A DNA stretch of 64,000 nucleotides from Alphaproteobacteria bacterium (lineage in GTDB: Bacteria > Pseudomonadota > Alphaproteobacteria > Caulobacterales > Aquidulcibacteraceae): NCBI GenBank assembly GCA_027488965.1, contig JAIYAO010000198.1, positions 1 to 64,000 of the forward strand, given 5' to 3'. Position numbers and translations under genes: made by a program. Numbering within the stretch: position 1 is the stretch's first letter; each line of letters opens with the position of its first letter. Below the pieces are notes generated by a model that saw only the letters and a list, made by a program, of their open reading frames with translations, searched no databases and was not told the origin of the DNA. Below are positions 1 to 11,794 of the stretch, one piece after another.

Positions 1-1086
1 GACGATGAGATCGCCGTCCAGCAGGGCTGCGCTGTCTTCGGCGCGGATGAGCCGTCCGCAGATTTCCGCGACCTGGTAAACCCCGCGACGCCAGCCGCTG
101 GCGCTCGCCTGCCGTGCCCCCGGGGCAAGCGTCACGCGCAGGCCGATCAGCGCAAGCGGGCGTCCCGAAACATGGGCCGCCGCCGACAATGCTTCGATGT
201 GGCGCAGGAAAAACGGCGCGCCGAACAGCGAGGCCGGGCCTGCGTGACTGCTGCGCACCGCCGCAAGACCGGCTTCCACGTGCGCTTCACGGCGGCCTCG
301 GTAGATCTTCGAGAACAACCAGGCGATGGCGTCGTCGTGATCGTCCTTGGCGCCGATCACCAGCGAGGCGCCCCTGCCGATGGCGGCGGCGGTGAAATCC
401 CCGTCGCGCGTGTCGGCCAGCATGAGGGTCGGCAGATGGTGCAGGCGGGCGTTCCGCCGCAGCGCCCCGCAGAGCGCGAGCGCCGTGGCGGAATCCGCAT
501 GCGCGTTCAACGCCACCGCGTCGAACCGGTCGTCGTGCAGGAAGTCGAACCCCATGAACGAGCTGAACGCCGCTTCAAGGCGCCCATGATGCAGCGCCAG
601 CGCACGCTCGAGCGTGAGGAAAAACGGGTGCGGCTCCCCGATGTAGAGCGCCCGCCAGCCGGCCTGCGGCGCGGTGAAAGCAGGTGCGCCGCCGCAGGCT
701 GCGGCCGTCTGCAGGCGGAGCGTGAGCTCCTCGCGCGCGATGGCGGAACGGCGCGCCGCCGCCAGTTCGCGCGTCATGAGGGCAGCCGGCCCGTCCGTCT
801 GGGTCCAGCCGTCGAACGGATCATCGCCGGGAGTGGGCGGGTTTGCGAAGTCGGTGGCCGCGACGATGGCGCCCGGGCGGGCATCCAGCGCGGCAAGCTG
901 CGCCGCCTCGACCAGCGCCCAGGCGCGGGCATCGGGATGGGCGTCGAGGATGGCGATGTCTTCCGGGGCGAGCCGTTGACGCTGCATCGGCCCGACGAGC
1001 GCTGCGGCTTCCACGCCCGCGGCGACCAGCACGTCCTGCAGGTCGCGGGCGCGACGGGCGCTGGATGACCGAACGGAAACGCGCAT
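1..1086 (-). CDS. PopA-like receiver/degenerate GGDEF protein (partial, 3' end outside window)
   Basis: The minus-strand frame is open from an ATG at 1086 to the window edge (362 codons), so the C-terminus is missing; the ORF track omits it for that reason. The middle (about residues 110-230) looks like a response-regulator receiver fold ([18 protein letters not shown]; later [16 protein letters not shown]). Residues about 265-362 resemble a GGDEF domain: an [10 protein letters not shown] strand, then RLIRAED followed by LLDGDLIV where a catalytic GGDEF signature would be expected. It is therefore probably a degenerate, non-catalytic c-di-GMP-type protein like PopA. The CaiB-like gene is divergent from it. 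The family call is by pattern only; the plus-strand ORFs over this interval are shadows. Confidence 0.65.
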   Translation of the reverse strand, partial: MRVSVRSSSARRARDLQDVLVAAGVEAAALVGPMQRQRLAPEDIAILDAHPDARAWALVEAAQLAALDARPGAIVAATDFANPPTPGDDPFDGWTQTDGPAALMTRELAAARRSAIAREELTLRLQTAAACGGAPAFTAPQAGWRALYIGEPHPFFLTLERALALHHGRLEAAFSSFMGFDFLHDDRFDAVALNAHADSATALALCGALRRNARLHHLPTLMLADTRDGDFTAAAIGRGASLVIGAKDDHDDAIAWLFSKIYRGRREAHVEAGLAAVRSSHAGPASLFGAPFFLRHIEALSAAAHVSGRPLALIGLRVTLAPGARQASASGWRRGVYQVAEICGRLIRAEDSAALLDGDLIV

Positions 1087-1233
1087 GCGGTGACGGACCT
1101 CGGTCGGACCGATCCCGTCGGTCAGCGGCGGCAGTATCGCCCCGCCCTCCCGCAAAGGAAAGCCGCGGAAATGGTTGACGGGACGTTGTTTGATGCCCAA
1201 CGCAATGAATTCAAGCGACAAAGGAGAAAAGCG

Positions 1234-2352
1234 ATGGCGTCGGGTCCGCTGAAGGGAATTCGGGTTCTGGAGTTTGCCGGCATCGGGCCCGGACCGTTCA
1301 CGTGCATGTTGCTGTCGGACATGGGCGCCGATGTGGTGCGCGTCGACCGCAAGGGCGCGCGCGGATCGAAGTTCGATGTCACGAGCCGCGGGCGCCGCTC
1401 GGTGGCCGTCGATCTCAAGTCTCCCGACGGCGTGGCGGCTTGCGTGGCGCTCGCGGAGAAGGCGGACGTGCTGCTCGAAGGATTCCGCCCCGGCGTGATG
1501 GAACGCCTGGGCCTTGGTCCAGACGCGTTGCTGGCGAGGAACCCGAAGCTTGTGTACGCGCGGATGACGGGCTGGGGCCAGACGGGACCGCTCGCCTCGG
1601 CCGCCGGCCACGATCTCAACTACATTGCGCTCACCGGCGGCCTGCACGCCATGGGCCGGAAGAACCAGCCGCCGGCGCCGCCGCTCAATCTCGTGGGAGA
1701 TTTCGGCGGCGGCGCGCTCTACATGGCCATGGGAATCTGCGCGGCGCTGATCGAAGCGCAGCGCTCCGGCAAGGGCCAGACTATCGACTGCGCCATGACG
1801 GACGGGGCGGCGTCGCTCGCGTCGATGTTCTACGGCATGCGCGCGTCGGGTCTGTGGAGCGATGACCGCGACTCCAACCTCCTCGATGGCGGCGCCCACT
1901 TCTACGACACCTACGAAACCAAGGACGGAAAGTGGGTCTCGATCGGCTCTATCGAGCCGCAGTTCTACGCGCTGCTGCTGGAAAAGTCGGGCCTCTCGGA
2001 CGATCCAGCCTTCGCCGCGCAGATGGACCGCACCGCGTGGCCTGCGCTGTCGGAAAAGCTCGCGGGCGTGATCGCGACAAGGACGCGCGACGAGTGGTGT
2101 GCCCTGATGGAAGGCACGGACGTGTGCTTTGCCCCGGTTCTGTCGTGGGAAGAGGCCACGCGCCACCCGCACAACGTCGCCCGCGACACCTTCGTGACCA
2201 TCGAGGGTGTCGTGCAGCCGAACGTGGCGCCGCGGTTCTCGGGCACGCCCTCCAGGGTGCAGGGGCCGCCGCCGGAGGCGGGCGCCCACACCGCCAGCGC
2301 CATGGCCGACTGGGGCGTGGACGCCGCCCTCGTGGCGCGGGTCGCCGGCTGA
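1234..2352 (+). CDS. CaiB/BaiF CoA-transferase family protein, alpha-methylacyl-CoA racemase type
   Basis: Predicted to epimerise 2-methylacyl-CoA thioesters or transfer CoA, in cytoplasmic branched-chain or sterol side-chain catabolism. The 372-aa product begins [17 protein letters not shown], the typical N-terminus of this family. It contains [11 protein letters not shown], holding the His of the racemase active site, and NLVGDFGGG, holding the catalytic Asp. A later [12 protein letters not shown] segment fits the position of the active-site Glu. The track start at 1090 is too far upstream; ATG 1234 is chosen because AAGGAG lies about 8 bases before it and the family motif starts right after. 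The CoA-transferase genes scoA-scoB follow, which fits acyl-CoA metabolism. Confidence 0.88.
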   Translation: MASGPLKGIRVLEFAGIGPGPFTCMLLSDMGADVVRVDRKGARGSKFDVTSRGRRSVAVDLKSPDGVAACVALAEKADVLLEGFRPGVMERLGLGPDALLARNPKLVYARMTGWGQTGPLASAAGHDLNYIALTGGLHAMGRKNQPPAPPLNLVGDFGGGALYMAMGICAALIEAQRSGKGQTIDCAMTDGAASLASMFYGMRASGLWSDDRDSNLLDGGAHFYDTYETKDGKWVSIGSIEPQFYALLLEKSGLSDDPAFAAQMDRTAWPALSEKLAGVIATRTRDEWCALMEGTDVCFAPVLSWEEATRHPHNVARDTFVTIEGVVQPNVAPRFSGTPSRVQGPPPEAGAHTASAMADWGVDAALVARVAG

Positions 2353-2446
2353 ACGTCGTTCATCGGCGGTTCAAGACGGGACTGCGAGAAAGGTTGTGAC
2401 GGCGCGCTCCTCGTCCCTCGCTCGCGTCGCCGTCCTGGGTAATGCC

Positions 2447-2488
2447 AGACGAGCGCCGGCCGCCGGCTCAGCGGCCGGCGTTTCGTCT
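2447..2488 (+). terminator. Strong GC hairpin, probable terminator after the CaiB-like gene
   Basis: A perfect 10-bp inverted repeat (CGCCGGCCGC / GCGGCCGGCG, 7-nt loop) lies 100 bp after the stop codon. AGACGA/TCGTCT arms extend it across a small bulge. Only a short T run (TTTCGTCTGT) follows, so intrinsic termination is likely but not certain. Confidence 0.55.
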
Positions 2489-2508
2489 GTCTGGCGTCCT
2501 GCTCGCAT

Positions 2509-2519
2509 TGCACAGTGCA
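2509..2519. promoter_or_regulatory. Palindrome upstream of scoA (possible operator)
   Basis: TGCAC-A-GTGCA is a perfect 5-bp-arm palindrome. A second TTGCAC copy lies 15 bp downstream (2523-2528), both ahead of scoA. TTGCA/TGCAA-type sites are known for PhaR-like regulators of polyhydroxybutyrate metabolism, which would suit an acetoacetyl-CoA transferase. The assignment is inference only. Confidence 0.25.
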
Positions 2520-2575
2520 GCGTTGCACCCTAGAAATCGCGCTGACGCGGCGTCGCCGCCGCCACGGGAACAGGC

Positions 2576-3283
2576 ATGGCCAGCAAGGTCTATTCGGACG
2601 CCGCCTCTGCGCTCACGGGGCTCACCTTCGACGGCATGTCTGTGATGAGCGGGGGCTTCGGACTCTGCGGCATCCCGGAAAACCTGATCGTGGCGCTGCG
2701 CGATAGCGGCGTGAAGGGGATCACGGTGATCTCCAACAACGCGGGCGTGGACGGCTTCGGCCTCGGCCTTCTATTGGAGACGCGCCAGATCGCACGCATG
2801 GTCTCTTCCTACGTCGGCGAGAACAAGGAGTTCGAGCGGCAGTACCTCTCCGGCGAGTTGCAGCTCGAATTCAACCCCCAGGGCACGCTGGCCGAGCGCA
2901 TCCGCGCTGGCGGCGCAGGGATAGCCGGCTTCTACACGAAGACCGGTGTCGGCACGTTGGTGGCCGAAGGCAAGGACATCCGCGCCTTCAACGGCGAGGA
3001 TTACGTTCTGGAGACAGGGCTCACCGCCGATCTCTCCATCGTGAAGGCCTGGCGCGGCGACAAGGCCGGCAATCTCCAGTTCCGCAAGACCGCGCGCAAC
3101 TTCAATCCGATGATGGCGACCGCCGGCAAGGTCTGCGTCGCGGAAGTGGAGCAGCTGCTCGATGTCGGCGCACTCGACCCCGACAACATCCATACGCCCG
3201 GCATCTACGTCGACCGGATCGTGCAGGGCGGCTTCCAGAAGCGCATCGAACAGCGCACCACGCGCAAGCGGGAGGCCGTGTAA
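2576..3283 (+). CDS. scoA: 3-oxoacid CoA-transferase subunit A
   Basis: Alpha subunit of the two-component succinyl-CoA:3-oxoacid (acetoacetate) CoA transferase, which activates ketone bodies or acetoacetate with CoA from succinyl-CoA. The 235-aa product has the normal subunit-A length. It carries the glycine-rich [13 protein letters not shown] segment near residue 25, an [16 protein letters not shown] stretch, and [17 protein letters not shown], all typical of the family. The ATG at 2576 follows a gap of 223 bp that contains a terminator and a palindrome. The TAA stop overlaps the ATG of scoB (TAATG), so the two subunits are translationally coupled. Confidence 0.93.
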   Translation: MASKVYSDAASALTGLTFDGMSVMSGGFGLCGIPENLIVALRDSGVKGITVISNNAGVDGFGLGLLLETRQIARMVSSYVGENKEFERQYLSGELQLEFNPQGTLAERIRAGGAGIAGFYTKTGVGTLVAEGKDIRAFNGEDYVLETGLTADLSIVKAWRGDKAGNLQFRKTARNFNPMMATAGKVCVAEVEQLLDVGALDPDNIHTPGIYVDRIVQGGFQKRIEQRTTRKREAV

Positions 3284-3936
3284 TGCCCTGGACCCGTGAC
3301 CAGCTGGCCGCCCGCGCCGCGCAGGAACTGCAGGACGGCTTCTATGTGAACCTCGGCATCGGCATCCCGACGCTGGTGGCCAACTACATTCCCGCCGGCA
3401 TGGAAGTGACGCTGCAGAGCGAGAACGGCATGCTCGGCATGGGGCCGTTTCCCTATGACGACGAGGTCGATCCCGATCTCATCAACGCCGGCAAGCAGAC
3501 CATCACCGAACTGCCGCAGACCGCGTATTTTTCGTCTTCCGACAGCTTCGCCATGATCCGCGGCGGCCACATCGATCTCTCCATCCTCGGCGCGATGGAG
3601 GTGTCGTCGCGCGGCGACCTCGCCAACTGGATGGTGCCCGGCAAGATGGTGAAGGGCATGGGCGGCGCGATGGATCTCGTCGCCGGCGTCAAGCGCGTGA
3701 TCGTGGTGATGGAGCACGCCGCCAAGGACGGTACGCCCAAGCTGCTTAACGCCTGCCGCCTGCCGCTGACGGGCGTGCGGGTGGTGGACCGCGTGATCAC
3801 CGATCTCGGCGTGTTCGATGTGGACAAGAAGGGCCCCGGCGACCTCACGCTGATCGAGCGCGCCGAAGGCGTCAGCCTCGACGAAATCCGGGCGAAGACC
3901 GAAGCCCCCTTCACGGTGGCCGCCGCCGCGGCCTGA
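3283..3936 (+). CDS. scoB: 3-oxoacid CoA-transferase subunit B
   Basis: Beta subunit of the acetoacetate/succinyl-CoA transferase. The product is 217 aa, the usual length. It has [13 protein letters not shown] near residue 25 and [13 protein letters not shown], where the Glu of the ENG motif is the residue that forms the covalent glutamyl-CoA intermediate in this family. It starts inside the scoA stop codon (TAATG), giving a 1:1 operon. A hairpin straddles its stop codon, and the next gene has its own SOS promoter, so transcription probably ends here. Confidence 0.93.
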   Translation: MPWTRDQLAARAAQELQDGFYVNLGIGIPTLVANYIPAGMEVTLQSENGMLGMGPFPYDDEVDPDLINAGKQTITELPQTAYFSSSDSFAMIRGGHIDLSILGAMEVSSRGDLANWMVPGKMVKGMGGAMDLVAGVKRVIVVMEHAAKDGTPKLLNACRLPLTGVRVVDRVITDLGVFDVDKKGPGDLTLIERAEGVSLDEIRAKTEAPFTVAAAAA

Positions 3937-3953
3937 CCGGCAAACCGGCAGGC
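3931..3953 (+). terminator. Hairpin at the end of scoB
   Basis: GCCTG-A-CCGG-CAAA-CCGG-CAGGC forms a stem with one bulged A that includes the scoB stop codon. It is followed by TGTTGAT rather than a clean T run, so it may be a weak terminator. Confidence 0.35.
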
Positions 3954-3965
3954 TGTTGATAAGTC

Positions 3966-3993
3966 TTGTCGAGTTCCTGTTTTGTTCTATAGT
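3966..3993 (+). promoter_or_regulatory. LexA box inside the imuA promoter
   Basis: GTTCCTGTTTTGTTC at 3973-3987 is an exact alphaproteobacterial SOS box (GTTC-N7-GTTC). A plausible sigma70-type promoter surrounds it: TTGTCG (3966-3971), 16-bp spacer, TATAGT (3988-3993). LexA bound here would occupy the spacer. The imuA ATG is 18 bp after the -10 element. Confidence 0.8.
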
Positions 3994-4010
3994 CCTGCAT
4001 TGGCCCTCCG

Positions 4011-4907
4011 ATGCAGCTTTCCCTCGATCTCCGTGGCGGCGCCCGCCCCAGGCCCACGCCCCTTCGCCTCGTGGCCCCGCCCCGCGCGGCGGCGGCGGCG
4101 CCCGCCCAGTCTGAGGCCCTGCCGGAGTCCCTGAAGTCGAAGATCGCCCGGCTGGAGCGTGCGACGGCCACGGCGTGGGGCGTCGTCCCGCTGGGAGACC
4201 GGCGGGTGGATGGCTGTTTTCCCCGGGGCGGCCTGCCGCGCGGGCGCTGGCACGAGATCGTGGGGGAGGGGCTGGAGGCGGAGACGCCCGCCGCCGCCAC
4301 GGGGTTCGCCGCCAGCCTCGCCCGCCGGATGGCGCGGGAGGGCGCCGTCGTCTGGGTGATGCAGCGGCCCGATGTCCACGCCCCGGGGCTCCAGGCGTTC
4401 GGCCTTGGGGCCGACCGCGTGATCTTCGTGCGGACCGCCAACGACGCCGAGACCCTGGCTGTTCTGGAGGACGCCCTGCGCACGCGCGGCGTCGACGCCG
4501 CCGTGGGCGAGGTCGGCGCCTTGAGCCTCATCGCCGGCAAACGCCTGCAACTGGCCTGCGAGCGCGGCGGCGCCAGCGCTTTCCTTCTGCGCCGCCGGCT
4601 GTTCGGCGCGCACGGCGTGCGCGCCGGCGCCAGCGCCGCGACCACCCGCTGGGCGCTCGCGCCCGCCCGCAGCGAGACCGCGCTCCCGGGGCTTGGCCCC
4701 CCGCGCTGGCGCACCGCCCTGGAACGCTGCCGGGGCGGCCGCCCCGGCGCCTGGATCATGGAGGCCGCCGATGAAACGGGCGATGTGCGTGTGGTTGCGG
4801 AACTGGCCCATCACGCGGCTGATGCGGGGGACATCCGCGCGTCCTGGCGTGCAGGGCTGCGCGACCGCAGCGACCATCGACAACGCCCGGCGGCTGGCGG
4901 CGGTTGA
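4011..4907 (+). CDS. imuA: ImuA, RecA-like accessory protein of the SOS mutasome
   Basis: ImuA is a RecA/SulA-like protein that acts with ImuB and DnaE2 in damage-induced error-prone synthesis. The 298-aa product has PLGDRRVDGCFPRGGLPRG, matching the RecA-like start of the core. The region around VVWVMQRPDVHAPGLQ and the ADRVIFVRTAN strand match the middle of the fold. The C-terminus RCRGGRPGAWIME followed by [11 protein letters not shown] is typical. A LexA box lies upstream. Its last 137 nt overlap imuB in another frame, longer than the usual few bases. The start at ATG 4011 is the first after the promoter. Confidence 0.85.
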   Translation: MQLSLDLRGGARPRPTPLRLVAPPRAAAAAPAQSEALPESLKSKIARLERATATAWGVVPLGDRRVDGCFPRGGLPRGRWHEIVGEGLEAETPAAATGFAASLARRMAREGAVVWVMQRPDVHAPGLQAFGLGADRVIFVRTANDAETLAVLEDALRTRGVDAAVGEVGALSLIAGKRLQLACERGGASAFLLRRRLFGAHGVRAGASAATTRWALAPARSETALPGLGPPRWRTALERCRGGRPGAWIMEAADETGDVRVVAELAHHAADAGDIRASWRAGLRDRSDHRQRPAAGGG

Positions 4908-6287
4908 CGACATCGCCGCAGCACTCGGCGTCCGGCCCGGCCAGACCGTCGCCGATACCCTCGCGCTGTGGCCGCACCTTGAGGTGCACGACGCCGATAC
5001 GGAAGCTGACGCCGCGGCGCTGAAGGCTGTCGCCGCCTGGTGCTTGCGCTTTTCGCCCGCCGTGGCGCTCGATGCGCCGGACGGGGTGTTTCTCGACATC
5101 GACGGCTGCGCGCATTTCTGGGGCGGCGAGGCCGGCATGGCGCGCGCCGTGCGCGACCGACTGGCCCGCCAGGACATTCCCGCCCGCATCGCCATCGCCG
5201 ACACGTTCGCCGCCGCCTGGGCGCTCGCGCGTTATGGAGACGGCGACATCACGGTCTCGCAGGGCGACGCCGCTACGCGCCTCGCCCCCCTGCCGGCGGC
5301 GGCGCTGCGCATCGAGCCGCTCACGGCGCACCGCCTCGCCCGGCTGGGGGTGCGCACCATCGCGCAGATGCGCGCGTTGCCGCGGCCGGCGGTGCAGAAG
5401 CGCTTCGGCGCATCCGTGCTGCTGCAACTCGATCGCGCGCTGGGCGCGGCCGAAGAGGTGCTCGACTTCCTGCATCCGCCGCCGCCGTGGACGGCGCGGC
5501 GCGTGTTCGCCGAACCTGTCAGCCGGCCCGAGGCCTTCCAGCAGCTGGTGCGCGATCTGGCCGAGGCCCTGTGCGCGAAGCTTGATCGCGCCGGCCTCGC
5601 CGCGCGGCGGTTTGCGCTCGTCTTGCACCGTGTCGATGGCGAGAATGCCGGGCGCGGCGTGGGGGCTGCGCTGCCGATGCGCGATCCGAAACGGCTGGCG
5701 GCGCTGTTTGCGCCGAAGCTGGAGACGGTCGATCCCGGGTTCGGGGTGGAGGCGGCGGTGCTGGTCGCCCATGACGTGGCGCCGCTGCAGCATGCGCAGG
5801 CCGATCTCGTCGCCGCCGCCGCCGATGTGCGTAACGCCGATCTCGCGCCGCTTGTGGATCGCCTGCGCAATCGTCTCGGCGCCGACAACGTCTGGCGCGC
5901 CGCCCCGTTTTCGAGCCACGTGCCCGAACGCGCCGTCACGCGCACTCCGCCGCTTGCGGCGCCGACCGGGCAGGGATGGCCGCCCGACCGTCCGCGCCCC
6001 GTGCGACTGTTCCGCAAGCCGTTGCCCATCGAGGCCGTGGCGCCCGTGCCGGACGATCCGCCGCTGCTGTTCCGCTGGCGCGGGCGTACGCACCGCATCC
6101 GCCGCGCCGAGGGCCCTGAGCGGATCGGTGCGGAGTGGTGGCGCGCGGCCTGGGCCGACAACGACATCGACCGCGTACGCGACTACTACCGCGTCGAGGA
6201 CGAAGCGGGCGCACGCTACTGGCTGTTCCGCACCGGCCTTTACGGCCACGACCGTCCGACGAAATGGTTCCTGCACGGGGTGTTCGC

Positions 6288-6291
<4 letters not shown>
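4771..6291 (+). CDS. imuB: ImuB, catalytically inactive Y-family polymerase-like protein
   Basis: ImuB is a Y-family polymerase homologue that lacks polymerase activity and links the beta clamp and DnaE2 in the mutasome. The 506-aa product starts [18 protein letters not shown], where active family members carry the catalytic Asp (DMDAFFA-type motif). The middle has a DNA-binding helix-hairpin-helix region ([17 protein letters not shown]) and a little-finger part. ATG 4771 is preferred over the track start 4693 because it begins at the conserved N-terminus. It overlaps imuA by 137 nt and ends in GTGA shared with dnaE2. Confidence 0.87.
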
Positions 6292-9475
<3,184 letters not shown>

Positions 9476-9479
<4 letters not shown>

Positions 9480-10129
9480 TCCCTGTCAGGCGCGCCCAGC
9501 GGGAAAAACTTGCGCCAGGGCCGCGCCTCGTCGACGGCCCGCGCGAACGACGGGCGCTCCAGCAGGCGTCGCCGGTAGGCCTGCACATGGCGGAAGGGCG
9601 GGTCGATGGGGTGGGTCCAGTCGGCGTAGAACAGCGCCGGGGCGGCGCCGCAGTCTGCAAGGGAGAACGTGTCGCCCGCCGCCCACTCCCGCGTCGCCAT
9701 CACGCCGTCGAGCCACAGGTAGGCCGTCTCCAGCATCGCACGGGCCTCCGCGACGCCTTGCGGGTCCCGGTTATCGGGCGTGCGCAGCGCATCGAGAACG
9801 ATCTTCTGCTGCGGGGTCATCACGTAGTTGTCGAAGAACCGGTCCATCGCCCGCACATCGAGTGCGACGCGGGGATCCGCCGGCAGGAACCGCACAGGCC
9901 CCGGGTGATACAGGTCGAGGTGCTCGATGATGACGGTCGCCTCCATCACCGGGCGTCCTTCGTCCACCAGCACGGGGAACCGCTTGATGGGCCATAGCGC
10001 CGCCAGCTCCGTCATGGCTTCCTCGCCGTCGAGCATGCGGAACGCGAAGGGCGTGTCGTTCTCGTAGAGCGCCACCAGCACCTTCTGGCAGTATGACGAA
10101 AAGGGGTGGGCATAGAGCGTCAGGGCCAC
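9476..10129 (-). CDS. Glutathione S-transferase family protein
   Basis: Cytoplasmic GST-fold protein of 217 aa. The N-terminal thioredoxin-like domain begins [19 protein letters not shown], in the position of the GSH-activating Ser/Cys. It includes the cis-Pro region [21 protein letters not shown], the GSH gamma-glutamyl site. The alpha-helical C-terminal domain contains [14 protein letters not shown], the usual N-capping box. It starts at a GTG (10129) with AGGAG about 7 bases upstream. It is convergent with dnaE2 and stands alone. The substrate cannot be told from sequence. Confidence 0.87.
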
Positions 10130-10185
10130 GCGAACTCCTTGGGCTGGTGTGCGAGCCTAGCGCCTGGCCGCGTCGGCGGGGAAAG

Positions 10186-10207
10186 GAAAAGCACCGGCGG
10201 CGGCGCT
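10186..10207 (-). terminator. Intrinsic terminator of tRNA-Ser
   Basis: Read on the minus strand, AGCGCCG-CCGC-CGGTGCT forms a 7-bp stem with a 4-nt loop directly followed by TTTTCC. It begins at the last base of the encoded CCA end of the tRNA gene. Confidence 0.6.
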
Positions 10208-10296
10208 GGCGGATGGGGTGGGATTCGAACCCACGGTGAGCTTGCACCCACGGCGGTTTTCAAGACCGCTGCCTTAAACCACTCGGCCACCCATCC
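10207..10296 (-). tRNA. tRNA-Ser (anticodon UGA), CCA encoded
   Basis: Reverse-complement reading gives acceptor stem GGATGGG / CCCATCC with discriminator G and an encoded CCA. The anticodon arm is CGGTCTTGAAAACCG, placing TGA in the loop. The extra arm is long, as expected for class II serine tRNA, and the T arm contains GGTTCGAATCC. The length is 90 nt including CCA. It reads UCA-type serine codons. Confidence 0.95.
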
Positions 10297-10372
10297 GCGG
10301 GCGCGCGACGGGCGCTCTTAGGCGGACGCGGCGGCGGCGTCCACGGAAAGGGCGTGGGCGGGCATCGTTATC

Positions 10373-10416
10373 TCCCGTTGTTGGTGAATATGAATATACC
10401 GTAAAAGCTAACGGGA
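10373..10416. promoter_or_regulatory. Inverted repeat in the tRNA-Ser / rlpA divergent promoter region
   Basis: This AT-rich stretch separates tRNA-Ser (minus) from rlpA (plus). TCCCGTT (10373-10379) and AACGGGA (10410-10416) form a perfect 7-bp inverted repeat. On the minus strand TTGAGT-N18-TATATT is a reasonable promoter for the tRNA. No clear plus-strand promoter for rlpA can be singled out. Confidence 0.35.
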
Positions 10417-10502
10417 ACTCAAACCAGATCCGGTAAGTTGAGGCCAATGGATAAAGTGCGCCGGGATGATTTCGCGGCGCACTCTTCTTGCGGAGTGCTT
10501 GC

Positions 10503-11678
10503 ATGGCGCGTGCTGGACACAGGAACGGAACCCCGATCAAGGGCGCAGCCCTTTCGGCGCTGGCGCTTCTGGCCGGCGCGCCGTTCGCCGCGACCGCCGG
10601 CGCAGACCCCGGGCAAGGGGCGCCCATCGTCTTCGCCCGCCGCGCTGCGCCGGCCGCCTCCGCGCCCATGACCGTGGCCGCGCCGGCCACGGCCGCCGCC
10701 CCCGTCCGCTTCCAGACCACCGCCGCCCCGCGCCGCGCGGTCTCAGTTCCGTTTGACCAGCCGGAGGCCCTCTACGGCTATGGCGGGCCAAGGACCCGCC
10801 GCCCCGCCCCCCCGATCGACCTGCGCGGCGCGCTGAATGCGCCCGCGACCACGGCCTCCCTCGCGGACGATGCCTTCGAGACCGAGCAGCCGCCGCAGAC
10901 GCAGCCCGCGCCGGAGGCGCCCGCTCCCGCGCTGATGGCCGCCGCCGCCGCCGCGCCGGCGCAGACGCGCCCCGACTGGCTGGAGCAGGAGCGCACGGGC
11001 GCGCCCTACGAAGCCAAGGGCCAATGGTACGTGCCCACCGCGGAGCCGAGCTATTCCGAGACCGGCCGCGCCTCCTGGTATGGCGGCGAGTTTCACGGCC
11101 GGCGCACCGCCAGCGGCGAGATCTTCGATTCCGAGGCGCTGACCGCCGCCCACCCGACGCTGCCGATCCCCAGCCTCGTGCAGGTGACCAACCTGGCCAA
11201 CGGCCGCGAGGTGATTGTCCGGGTCAACGACCGCGGGCCTTTCCATGGCGGCCGGCTGATCGACGTCTCGCGGCGCGCCGCCGAGGTGCTCGGGTTCGAG
11301 CGCGAGGGCCAGGCCCAAGTGCACGTGCGTTACCTGGGGCCCGCCCCGAAGCGGGTGAACGCCGACGGCGCCGACGTCGCGCCCGCGCCGCCGCTACCGG
11401 CGGTGGCCGCCGCGGCGCCTGCGCCGAGGGCCGAAGCTCAAGCCGCCGACGGCGCTTTCGTGGTGCAGGTGGGCGCGTTCTCCGATCCCGCCAACGCCGA
11501 GCGTGCGCGGGCCGCCCTGAGCGGCGCGGGCGCTGTGAGCGTCGATCTGCGTCCTGCCGCGGGCGCCACGCTCCACCGGGTCCGCGTCGGCGCCTGGAGC
11601 ACGCGCCACGAGGCTGAAGCCGCGCGCCAGACCGTGGCGAGCCTCGGGTATCCGGGCGCGGTGGTGACCGCACGCTGA
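10503..11678 (+). CDS. rlpA: RlpA-like septal/periplasmic protein with SPOR domain
   Basis: RlpA proteins are outer-membrane or periplasmic lytic transglycosylases that act on denuded glycan at the septum. The 391-aa product has an N-terminal hydrophobic segment (GAALSALALLAGAPFAATAGA) consistent with export. A Pro/Ala-rich spacer of about 170 residues follows. The double-psi beta-barrel has GRASWYGGEFHGRRTASGE and VRVNDRGPFHGGRLIDVS, containing the conserved Glu/Asp region. A C-terminal SPOR domain (FVVQVGAFSDPANAERAR) binds septal peptidoglycan. ATG 10503 is preferred because GGAG precedes it by about 7 bases; ATG 10488 is an alternative. The D,D-carboxypeptidase gene follows. Confidence 0.88.
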   Translation: MARAGHRNGTPIKGAALSALALLAGAPFAATAGADPGQGAPIVFARRAAPAASAPMTVAAPATAAAPVRFQTTAAPRRAVSVPFDQPEALYGYGGPRTRRPAPPIDLRGALNAPATTASLADDAFETEQPPQTQPAPEAPAPALMAAAAAAPAQTRPDWLEQERTGAPYEAKGQWYVPTAEPSYSETGRASWYGGEFHGRRTASGEIFDSEALTAAHPTLPIPSLVQVTNLANGREVIVRVNDRGPFHGGRLIDVSRRAAEVLGFEREGQAQVHVRYLGPAPKRVNADGADVAPAPPLPAVAAAAPAPRAEAQAADGAFVVQVGAFSDPANAERARAALSGAGAVSVDLRPAAGATLHRVRVGAWSTRHEAEAARQTVASLGYPGAVVTAR

Positions 11679-11794
11679 TCCATGGCCGATCGCCCACCGG
11701 GGCGTTGCTGGGCTGGCGCGTTGACGCGTTCCTCCATCGTCGTTTCTATCGCGCCGACGCCCAGAATCGGGCGATTCGCTTTGGAGTCCCTGGC

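Noticed and set aside
172-1068. 298-aa plus-strand ORF
   Set aside because: It is the antisense shadow of the PopA-like frame (open from 1086 to 1); its translation is Arg/Gly-rich with no domain.
2505-2530. Sigma54 promoter before scoA (TTGCAC...TTGCA)
   Set aside because: Spacing between the -24-like and -12-like elements is about 4 bp too long and the GG is missing.
10408-10422. CTAA-N7-TCAA resembling a CtrA box before rlpA
   Set aside because: Only 6 of 8 positions match TTAA-N7-TTAA; too weak to call.
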